The notes under the pieces: generated by a model | The model's input: the letters and a program-made list of their open reading frames with translations, nothing else | Databases searched by the model: none | What the model was told of the DNA's origin: nothing | NCBI GenBank assembly: GCA_017654935.2 | Contig: CM065699.1 | Location: 21,195,851 to 21,259,850, forward strand | Length of the DNA stretch: 64,000 bases | Origin: Phymorhynchus buccinoides | Lineage: Eukaryota > Mollusca > Gastropoda > Neogastropoda > Raphitomidae | Direction of reading: 5' to 3' | Shown here: piece by piece, positions 47,001 to 58,474 of the stretch | Layout of the letters: every line of letters starts with the position of its first letter | Position numbering within the stretch: position 1 is the first letter of the stretch | Position numbers and translations under genes: made by a program

Positions 47001-50000
47001 CTACTCCCTTTACGAATTCATTTCAAGCGTTCTTGGTGGGTTTGTTCTGGTTTGATAGTTACCCTTGGTGCTAGTCTGTTCTTAGCAACAAGTCTTTGCT
47101 TTCTTAAGCTTCTATTTTGTGTATTTTTGGAGTTAGGAATTTAATTTTTTGAGGTTGACCTAGCCGGTGTTCTTCTGGTTAGGTCGCCATTTTTTGGGTT
47201 TCTTCTTGGTACTGCGGTTTCTTCAGTTTGACTCCGCAGTCCTTCTACTCTTGTTGTTGGCTTTGCTTAGTAGCTCAGGTACTTTGCTAGCTTTGTAGTG
47301 TTTGTTTATTTCGAAAGTTTTTTTTCGTTTGGATTTTTTCTAGTCGTCATGGAAGATAGTTTGGGGGACCCTCCCTCAGAGGTCCCAAGAGTTCATTCTT
47401 TGAAAAATTCGAAGCCTTCTCATCTTCCTCGCGATAGTGTCGGGCGCCTTGTTTCGCCCAGATCAGCGTCTTCTAGGTCTTCCAAGAAATCTTCTCGGAA
47501 GTCATCGAAATCGGACTCTAAAATTTCTCACACGAAATCTCCGTCGGCCGTTTCGGCCAAGCCGGTTCAGAGTTCGGTTACCTCTTCACCTAAGACAGAG
47601 GCCACGGCCTCTGTGAGTGTTCAGTCTCAGTCTGATCAAATTTCTGCCGCTCAGACACCTGAAAATTTTGACGCGTTCATTCGGCACCTGCAGAATAGCG
47701 GGCTTGTTGTCTCCTTGCCAGCTTTTTCATCTGTCACCTCCCCGGCTGGGGAGGGTTCTGGTTTTTGTCAGTCTGTACAGGTCTCCAGGTCCCCTCCTAC
47801 GCTGTCCCTCCAGGAAGCTTTTCGGACTTCTACAGACGAGGACGTTCGTAGACGGCCTGTCTATCGTTCCGACCAGGAGGTCGTTCCCGGCCAGGAGGTC
47901 GAAGGCACCACGGACCGTGGTGCAAGTAGACGGTCGGTCTGCTCGGTCACAAGGGCGAAGCATCCTCTCTCGCAGAGTTCGGAGAGGTGTCATAGCCTAG
48001 GCAAGAGCGACAACCCCCACGGCGGGTTGTCGGCTGGCTTTGGCTCTACAGGTCGACACCCGGACCGGGTTGTCAGACCACGCCATGTTAGCCCAGCCAG
48101 CTCAAGGCCTATAGAGAGGGTCGGTCGACGGGATGGCTCTACACCCGACCCTCTCTATGACCGCCGGGGGAGATATCCATCCGTGGATATTCTCCTTCCG
48201 GATTATCAGCGTCGGGCCGCACTGTCTGCCTCTACGACCAGCCGCCCACGGCACGGCTGGTCAACAGTGCCCGGTGAGGGTTCTGGATCTGCGCGATCCC
48301 GTCCCTCCCGCCGGAGGGAACGCTCCCCGTCACGTTCTCCACGTTTCCGTGGCAGACGTGCGCGGGTCGACTCGTCTCGATCCCCCGGTTCCCGCGGCCG
48401 CCGGTCCCCGGCCCCGCTTCCCCGTGTGAGGGATTTCTCCCCGGTTCCAGGCCGGTACGTGCAGAGGGTCTCCCTCGAGGCTCCCTCTTCGGATGAGGAG
48501 CACTCCCGATTGGCCTACCCCGTTGCCGGGTCACCCCCGCCGGAGGACGCCACTCGTGCACAGTCTTTCCAGTCCCAGTCGACGGAGTCCTCCAGAGAAG
48601 GTTCTCCTGTCTCTGCCCGTGAGCGCAGGGCAGGTCACTCCTCTCCTTTACGCCCTCCTCATCTGTCTAAGTTGGACCTGCTGAAGCTCATCCAGCCGGT
48701 GTGCGTCGACGTCGTCTCTAGGCCTTCGTCTCACCCACGGTCCTCTTCTTCAAGGGTTGTCGACTCCTTCAAGCCTCAGAAAGAGTCCCTCAGGTTCAAG
48801 TGCCCTCAGTCCACGCTGCTTGCCCTGGATAAGGCAGAGGTCTCGCTTCTAACGGGCAAGTTCCCTGCGGAGCAACGCTCGGACTCAGAGCCAGACGAGG
48901 AGCAGGATGTCTCTACTCCCGTGGGCTCCTTCAGGGTTCCTCGTTTTCAGCCCCCCTTCACCTTGGGCGCGTCTATGCTCCCCTTCGGAGACTACTCGCT
49001 CCTCTCCAAAGCGGAGATGGCAAAGCTCTCCCTTCCAACTCAGAACCTGGGATCTCTCCTTTTCACGCCACCGGCAGCGAAAACTCTGGAAGTATCTCTG
49101 TCCGACACTCTCAGGTCGTGCGGTGTGGTTGCCTCTCTACACTCGTCACTGTCTCGTCTCATCGGGCGTTCTCCGTCCCTCAAGCCGGACGAGTTTCAAC
49201 TCTATGAGGAGATAGACGGCGCTGCGGTAGGATCGCTCATCTCCCTCCTCGACGACACCCTCACCAGTCAGGCTAACGTCGTCGCTGCCCTCAAGGTTCA
49301 GGTCTCCGCTCTTCGCCGCGACCAGATCCTCTCTTCGTCTTCGAGGTTCTCCAGGGAGGAGAAGGAGAAACTGCGTTCCCTTCCCCTTCCCCATAAGGGT
49401 GTGTTTGGCACTAGCCTGCTCGAGAAATCCTTGGACTCAGCGTCGAAGCGCAAGGCAGAGGTCTCCCAGGTTGCTCTGATCGACGCGGTTACCAAGCGTT
49501 TCCGCATGGACACACAGGGCACCCAGCAGAGTCGCGGACCGTTCAGACCTTCACGCCCCTACCAGGTTTTTAGGTCCTCCCACAGACGTCCTTCTTCGTT
49601 TCGCGGGGCTTTTAAGCCCCCCTACTCTCAACCTCGCGTTACTCAGTCCTCCAGAGGGAAACTCTCCTCTTCTCGTGGAGGGAGGTCTTCTGGGCCTCCC
49701 AGGCTGCAGTCGAGGCAGCCTTTTCGGTAGAGCCCGCACCCTCCCAAAGTCCTCCAACCGCCCCTGCTTCCTGCGTAGGCGCTCTGAGCGCAGCGCTACC
49801 TGCATGGAAGACCCTAGTAGGCGACGGTTGGGTTCTTCGGGTGGTGCGGGCAGGGTTTCGGTTCATGTTCCTCCAAGAGCCACCCCTCTCGCGTTCTCCC
49901 ATTTCTTTTCCTCCACCGTCGGACCCGGAGAGACTTTTAATCCTCCAAGCAGAGGTCGAGTCTCTGCATCTCAAGGGTGCGGTCGATCTGATCCCGCACC

Positions 50001-53000
50001 CAGGTCCAGGATTCTACTCCCGTCTCTTCACGGTCCCCAAGAAGACGGGAGGGTTCAGACCGGTCCTGGATCTCTCTCCCCTCAACAAATTTCTTCGCCC
50101 CGTCCGTTTCAAGATGGAGACGGCGGCTTCCAATCGGTCTTTCATTCAGCCCGGGGACTGGGCCACCTCAATAGACCTGAGAGATGCATATTTTCACATC
50201 CTCATACACCCGTCGAGACGGAAATTCCTTCGCTTCGTGTGGAACGCAGATGTTTTCCAGTTCAGGGCCCTGCCCTTCGGTTTGTCCCCCGCCCCTTGGA
50301 TCTTCACAAAAGTGACTCGGCAATTCGCTGCCCTAGCAAGGGCAAGAGGGGTGCGTCTTCGCGTGTACCTGGACGATTGGCTCGTCCTCGGTTCCAGTCA
50401 ACTGATAGGCGAAGCACACACTTCTCAGATCGTGTCCTTGGCAAAGACTCTAGGGTTCCAGCTCAACCTCAAGAAGTCGGACCTCACTCCCAAACAGAAT
50501 TTCTGCTACCTCGGGATGCGTGTGGACACTGTGAAGTTTTCGGTTTCCCCTTCTCTAGAGAGAATTCAGACTCTGTCAGAAACCTTGGACTTGGTGATCG
50601 TCTCGCCAGTGATTACGCTTCGTCAGTGCCTGCGCGTCTTAGGGTTGATGGAGTCGATGGCGGAGCTGCTCCCCCTGGGCAGACTCCACAAGCGTGCCTT
50701 ACAGAGACAAGTGACGGCCCTCTTTCCAGATCTATCGCTGCTAGAGAGTGTTGTCCCAGTCGGCCCTTGGTTTCGTCAGTCAGTGCGTCAGTGGCTCGAT
50801 CTGTCTTGGCTGAACAGTTCGGTCCCCATTCGTGTGCTGAGAACACAGTTCTTCCTCTTCACGGACGCCTCAAGAACGGGATGGGGGGCCCACATCGACC
50901 ACAGCGAGATCTCGGGTCTCTGGTCTTCGGAGCACGCCCTCCTGCACATCAACCTCCTGGAAATGGAGGCTGTTCGTCTCGCCCTCCTCCACTTCGCACC
51001 TCTCCTTCGTCGCCAGTGGGCAACCGTCGCAAGCGACAACACAGCCTGCCTCTCCTACCTGCGTCGTCAAGGTGGGACGAGATCGACGTCGCTCTCTCTC
51101 GCCGCCGAGGACATTCTGTTGTGGGCTCACAGCCAGGATATCTCCCTGTCAGTAGAGTTTGTGCCCGGCAAGCTGAACGTCATCGCGGATCAGTTGAGCA
51201 GATCTTCCCAGATCCTTCCAACGGAGTGGACCATCGCTCATCAGGCCCTTCGTCCAGTGTGGGATCTCTGGGGAAAGCCCTGGCTGGATCTGTTTGCGAC
51301 TCGTCACAACTCTCGCTTGCCCATGTACGTCTCGCCGGTCAAGGACCCTCAGGCGTACGCACGCAACGCGTTCACGTTCCGCTGGACCAACCTCGACGCG
51401 TACGCTTTTCCTCCGACACCCCTGATCCCGAAGGTGTTGGAGAAAGCGGCAAGGGACTCCCCGCAGCTGATCCTGATCACCCCCTTCTGGCCCACCAGTC
51501 CTTGGTTTCCGGAGGTTCTGGCCCTGGCAAAGGCTCCTCCTCTGCATCTCCATCTGACCCCAAAAACTCTGGTGCAGCCTCGGACAGGAGTCGGACACAC
51601 AAACCCAGACGTGCTCAAATTGACCGCCTGGAGACTATAAGATTAGGCCTTTTGCGTCAAGGCTTCGCCAGGAGGTCAGTTGATCTCCTGCTAGCTTCCA
51701 GAAGACAGAGTACGAACACCCTGTACAACCTTCGCTGGCGTTCGTGGTTTTTGTACTGTAGAGCTCATAAGATCGATGCGCTGCGCCCGTCCGCAGTGGA
51801 GTTTGTTCATTTTTTGTCACACCTGTATTCGGAAAAAGGTCTCTCGGCTAAGACTCTTTCAGGTTACAAGTCTTCGGTTGCTAACACTATCTCGATGACC
51901 CTTGGTTCACCCTCTGTGTCGGCTCTAGCTTCCCCTTATGTTTCTCACTTCATCGATGCAGTCAGGCTTAGGACTCCTTCTCGTTGCGTTCGTTTTCCTC
52001 AGTGGGACGTGTTCCTAGTCTTGAACTTTCTAAGAGATAAATGTGAGCCCTTGGGCAGTCTTTCTCTTAAGTTGTTGTCCTACAAGACCCTTTTCCTGAT
52101 CGCTCTTGCTTCTACTCGTAGGGTCAGTGGTATCCATTCTCTCAGTGGTCTCCCTCGGGATGTTGAGTTCGACCCCGCTGGTATGTCAGTTACTCTCTCC
52201 CTTCTCCCTGAGTTTAGGGCTAAGACCCAACCGGGCGATGTAGATTCTGCGACTGTCACGATCTCTAGTCTAGATCCTATCCTTTGCAGTGATGACTCGG
52301 AGATCCATATTTGTCCGGTTCGTTGCCTGAGACACTATCTGTCCCGCACTAGTTCCTTCAGGGGTTCTAAGAGGCGTCTGTTCATTTCTCTGAACAAGAA
52401 GTATGACAAGGACATAGCTAAGTCTACTATCTCTAGGTGGTTGGTAGAAACTGTTAAGCTGTCTTATGCCAGTTCTAGTTCTTCTTTGCCGGGCAACCCC
52501 ATCAGAGCGCATGAAGTTAGGGCAATCAGTGCTTCCCTGGCGCTCTCCCGAGGAGTCCCCCTCGCCAAGGTCATGGAGGCGGCCACCTGGCGTTCCGTCA
52601 ATACGTTTCTGAGTTTCTACCTGAGGGACGTATCCGTCAAGAGGTCGGACGACTCGTATGCCATCAGGCGTACTGTCGTGGCTCGTACTCCCATCTCCTG
52701 TTAACTCTCGTGAGTATTCCCTTCTGGGGTAAGTCATGTATGACCTATGGGGGAAAAGAGATTGGAGTATTACGGGTTTTTAAGATGCGATTCGTAGGGA
52801 ATTTGAATGTATATTCTATGTTTAGTTTTCATTCAGCCCTTGTTCGCTTGATTGCATCACCCTCCTCCTCTTTGGTAGTCTGCTATTGTTTTGAGTGTTG
52901 GTACAGTATGATTATATTAGATTGGTAGATTTTTATTAATCTTACTATCTATATAATTAAATACTTACCAACACTCAAAACAACCAAAGGTTCCCACCCA

Positions 53001-53459
53001 ACCTCCCTCCTGATGCTAGGGTAAATAGGAATGAGTTGGGAACGGAAGTGATGTACGTGACCGGAAGTGGGGAAAGGGGCATAACCCCACGGTCACTAGA
53101 GTGACTTACTCTTTGTTATTTGGTAACTAAGCGTTTACGCTTTAGGTTTTTCCAGCCAATTGGTATGTTATGCTATTGTTTTGAGTGTTGGTAAGTATTT
53201 AATTATATAGATAGTAAGATTAATAAAAATCTACCAATCTTCACTTACTTTCTGGCATGCATTCATTTTATTACAATTAAAAGAAGAAACAGACACATTA
53301 GCTCAGCTTTCAACTTATTATTTTAATGTTTGGATCTGTTGTCATATAATAATAATAATAATAATTGGCACTTATATAGCGCACATATCTAGAAAATTCT
53401 ATTCATGGCGCTTTACAAAGAAATAAAACTATAAACATTCACACACACACATTCACACA

Positions 53460-53495
<36 letters not shown>

Positions 53496-56400
53496 GAAAG
53501 ACGATGAAGGGGAGAGGGTGGGAAGGGGGGTGACGCAGGGGGGGGGGGGGGGGGCGTCACACACACATACACGCTGCATGCACACACACACACACGCATG
53601 CACGCACGCACGCGCGCGCGCACGCACACACACACACAAACACAAACACACACACACACACACACACCACTCAATTTCCATACGGCACAATCAACACACA
53701 CACACACATTGCACGCACACGCACACGCACACGCACACGCACACGCACACACCACTCAATGTCCACACTGCACAATCAACCTATGTATGTCAGCTACAAC
53801 TTAGAAAAGAGATGAGTTTTTAGACCGGCCTTGAACGCGTCCAGAGAGTCGGAGTGTCTGAGAGACAGGGGTAAGTTGTTCCACACAGATGGAGCCTGGA
53901 ACGAAAAGGACCTTTCACCATAGGTTTTGGTTTTGACAGTGGCTGGTTGCAGGAGGCGTGTGTCAGAGGAAGAGCGGAGGACACGAGAAGGTGTGTAGAG
54001 ATGAAGTAGGTCAGACAGGTAATCAAGGGCAGAACCAGAGATGACAGTGAAGGAAAGAGTGGAGAGTTTATAGTCAATCCTATCAGAGATTTTTAACCAG
54101 TGCAGAGAGTGCAGAAGTGGCGTGACATGTTCATACTTAGAAGACTTAAGGACTAATCGGGCAGCATTGTTTTGAATTCTTTGGAGGCGACTGAGAAGAT
54201 ACTTTGGGAGGCCAGCAAGGAGAGAGTTGCAGTAATCGATTTTAGACAAAACAAAAGCACAGACCAAAGTTTTCGTGGCGTCAGTAGATAGATAGTGGCG
54301 AACAGAACTTATTTTGCGGAGCTGAAGGTATGCAGATCGACAAACATTTGAGACATGTTGTTGGAGAGAGAGGGTCTGATCTAACGTGACTCCGAGACTG
54401 CGAACAGAGGGGGACAGAGAGACAGGAGTGTTGTTGATTGTAACAGAATCTGGAAGAGATGGATGGCCAAGTAATCTCTTTGGACAGGCTAACATAAGTT
54501 CAGTCTTGTCTTCGTTCAACTGCAGTTTATTAACAGTCATCCATGTTTTGATATCTGCTATACAGTTCTGTGTCCTTGATACTAGCCCATCAACTTCGGC
54601 AAGAGAGGCTGACTGATATCAGTGGGCGGTTTGCAGTTTATGAGGACAGCAGTCAACAAGTTGTGTCGGCTATTGTGATGATGGCAGAATTGGGTATCAC
54701 AAGTTAAAGCAAAAGTATGAATCTGACCTAATCAAATGTTGGTAGGCATTTCTCAGTGTTAACAACAACAAAAAAGTAGTAAAGATGGTATGGAAAATAT
54801 TCAGCTTAGTAAGCCACATAAATTAAGCTAAGAAATCGATGGTTTAAATGTGTGAAACCGCCTGTTGTTGTTTGCAGGCTGGAGGAAGCCATCCTCCCTC
54901 AGGACGCCGGCGAAGGTGAAGGCGATGACGACGACGACTCTGAGGACCAGAACGAGGCGGAGGTGGAGGAGGAGATAGAGGAGGTGGTGGAGGAGGCCGA
55001 GGACGATGATGACGACGATGACGAAGAAGGAGGAGGAGGAGGAGCAGACTTCAGGAAGCCCTACCAGGAGATGGGGCACCAGGAGGGGGCACAGCGGGAG
55101 GCGGGCCCAGCCACCGTCAAAGTCATCCGAGAGGTGATCGACACCAGTTTTCTGGCTGAGGTAAATCTGGCTGTGGTTTTGCAGTGGAACCTCCCTTATA
55201 AGACCTCCCATTATTTGACTCCCTCACACATAAGACCTGCTTCTCTGACACATTGCCTTTGTAAGTATTAAAATTACCTCCCTTGCAAGACCTCTCGCTT
55301 ATAAGACCTCATTTGGGATGATTTTTGAAGGTCTTATGTTGTAATTTTGTGGGGGCAAAATGTTAGCCGGACCGGGAGTCGAACCCGAGACCTCCCGAAC
55401 ACCAGACGGGCGCTCTACCCACTGATCTATCCAGGCCGACAACCCGGTCCCTGATATTAATCCTAATGTCAGTCACTACACTCTTCCTCCTCCTTTTTTC
55501 AAGGAATAACCCCATTCCTTCCCTCCAGGCCACCAAATTAACTTCTGACACCAATGTTGTTATTTTGTGGGGGGAAAAAGTTAGCCGGACCGGGATTCGA
55601 ACCCGAGACCTCCCGAACACCAGACGGGCGCTCTACCCACTGAGCTATCCAGGCCGACAACCCGGTCCCTGATATTAATCCTAATATCAATCACTACACT
55701 TATAAGAGAGGTTCCACTGTATTTGCTGAAGCCACGTACACTAGTGCAGAAGCAGTCTTATCCCCTTGACTGCCAGAGAAAATTGGAGAAAAACTCAGAG
55801 GCAAAATTGTGGTCTAAGGGAGTGAAGCGAGTTTAGAAGTGACCACGGTATGGTGTGCACACAGATTTACTTCCCTTGAAGCAAATGCATCAAATTGGCA
55901 GCTATCTATTAATTGCGGACATTTATGGTCGGAACGACTTGAATGAGTTGATTGATTGATTGAGTGGCTGTGTGTGGTGAGCAGCTGCAGGAGAGCATGA
56001 CGAAGCTGAGCATGGAGGTGTCCCGGCAGCACGAGCACCTGGTGAGCCTGCAGCAGCGCATGGTGGAGCAGCACGAGCTGCAGGTGGACCTGCAGCGCCA
56101 GCAGCTGGAGCAGGCCTCCTCCCTCAGCCGCACCCACGCCTCCAGCCAGCCCTCCAAGGAGCTGGAGCAGCAGCTGGGCCGCGTGCAGAACGTCGTGGCC
56201 GCCCGCGTGGAGCGCGCCCTGGCCACCACACTGCAGCGGGAGAATATCCTTGATGTTAATGACTTCTTCCTCTTCTTCTTCTTCTTCTGCGTTCCCAGGC
56301 CATAATGGGTACGGTATGTATGTGTCCGGTTTTCAGTTTTCACTGGTCTCCCTGCTGCGTACAGCCGACACATTCCGATTTCGGAGGAGCTCAAGGGAGA

Positions 56401-58439
56401 AAAGTTATTTGGAAGATTTTTTTTTTTAAAGGCAGGAGAATGGGCCAATAAGTCAGAAAGATAGTAGATGATAGAAAGCAAAAGGAAAAGGCAGAGTCAA
56501 TGAGTGGTAGATTAGAGGAAGTTTACAAGCACAGAACTTCCAGAAGGTGGGGGAACTATTTTTACCAAAGACCCCCCGGTATCCCCACGGGGAGATGTTA
56601 ATGATAACAATGGGGCTTTATGCTTCATCTTGGCGACACGAAAGAGCGAGAATTTTAGGACTGAGTTGACCATGCCACCTAGTGTCGAGTCAGGGGTAGA
56701 GAATTTTCTTTGGCTCCATTCTACTACTACTTCCTGGCAGGCAAAGGTGATAATCTTATGTAGGTGGCACAGGCATACCCGTGCACATAGACAGTGGTAG
56801 AGGATTTTCAGTATAAAGCCTCATTAGAAAAACCACACACAACAAATGTATGCATTTCACCCAATATTTCGTCCGGGATTGAGATTTATTTGGACTTTGT
56901 CAAGGTCTCAAATGACAAGAATGAGCCATTGGTGTTAATGATAATGTGTTTATATTCTTCTTTGTCCTTTTTTTTTTACTTATTGATTGCTCAGTTTCCT
57001 GTCATGCGAGTGCAGATGCTTCATGCTGCTGTTATGCGCTTAACAATTTTTAATATTTTTTTAGGCCCAGCATGTCCGTCTTATGCTGGAGAAAATCTTT
57101 GTTTCTAGAACAAAGGCAGGAGAATGGACCAGTAAGGCAGAAAGATAGTAGATGACAGTAAACAAAAAGGGGGGAAAAAGGCAGTCAAAAAGAGTGACAG
57201 GTTCGAGGAAGTTACATGCACAGAACTTGCAGTAGGTGGGTGAACTATTTGTATGAAAGACTCCGGTATCCCCACAGGGACATTTACTTTTATACAGCGC
57301 CCTCTCCACCACCGTAGAAAATATCCTTTGGGGATTTACGTACGGTACTGCACACCACAGGAATAATACCTATGTTTTCAAGGGTAGAAAATCAAAAATG
57401 AAAATCATGGGGAAGCTTCCGATTTCAGCAGCGAAAGGAGTAGAAAACGGGTAAACAAAGACCCTAGAACATTGCTTGCATATCCTGAAAACTTTGCAGA
57501 TGGCTTCTATAGTAATGAGATATTGTGTAAAGTGATCTTGTTGAAATATTGCATTTATCCTGTGTCATCTGGGTTTTGTTAATAAAGACATTCCACAGTG
57601 GCAGGCAAAACACTTTGGATGTTGAAAAAGAATATTGCCCAACAAATGATGCTGGATCGCTGTAGATTTCAGTGAATTTGACAGATTGTCCTTGTCCTGA
57701 AGAAGGATTTCTGTTGACTCATTGGAGTCGCAGTCAGATAGTGCGCGTTGACCCCAGGAATCGCGTGTTTCAGGTCACTTTAAAAGTAAAAATAAATCAC
57801 TACCAAATAATTCAAGATACTTTGCAATGCTTTGCAAAAGAAAGGCATAAGTCTGCTAAATAAAATGCCACACAGTTAGTGTGCTTTCTCGTCTCTTTTG
57901 TGTAAACATCACACTCGGTAAAGTACCCAAAACGGAATTTCCGATTTTTTAGCTGCCATTTTGTTGATGTAGGAACACAGCTCTTGCTAAGTGACTCGAT
58001 GAAACTCGCTAAAATATGGCCCAGATGGCTATGAGATAGTCTAAGGGAAGCAATCGAAGCATAAATGAGTGTACTTTGACTTTAAACAGTAAGCTCCCTT
58101 GAATAGCGTTATTTGTGGGTGCTAAAAATAAAGAAGGAAATTAACACAGCAGTTGTCTGCCGTCATGTTGTTGTCTTACCCTGGCTTAAAGACTCCAGGG
58201 ATCATCCCAACAGCCGAAGCACTTGAACGCTATGGCACAAATGCACCAGCTAGGGATGAGAAGATTACGTGTGTGACCACTTTTGATTACCCCGCCACGT
58301 GGACAGCCACACTTCGACTTTCAGAGGAGCCGTCATGACCTGAACAGAGACTCACAGTGACGGCAGACATCTGCCGTCATGACTCCAATGGGTTGCTGAA
58401 TGGGGGATGAATAATGAGTCGGTGTCGATAAATGTGTGC

Positions 58440-58474
<35 letters not shown>

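Larger units (their letters stand above)
46779..53240 (+). mobile_element. DIRS-type tyrosine-recombinase retrotransposon, apparently intact
   Basis: Lies in the 8.8-kb EDC4 intron, sense orientation. It has the full DIRS plan: inverted terminal repeats (46798-46972 and 53020-53193), short unique end extensions, an internal complementary region (52881-52982), a gag-like ORF, an RT/RNase H ORF and a tyrosine recombinase ORF. All three ORFs are long and uninterrupted, and the terminal repeats are nearly identical, implying recent insertion. No LTRs or integrase. Confidence 0.95.
53347..54618 (-). mobile_element. 5'-truncated LINE with (ATT)n tail
   Basis: On the minus strand it holds the C-terminal RT part, a 3'UTR with TG/CA microsatellites (53440-53760), the motif GCGCTATATAAGTGCCA, and an ATTATT tail. 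That tail style fits CR1/L2/Jockey-like LINEs. It is truncated at about 54618. Confidence 0.85.

Noticed and set aside
55560..55660. Functional tRNA-Thr
   Set aside because: Acceptor-stem and anticodon-stem mismatches, and a tandem partner with a shared body, indicate a SINE.
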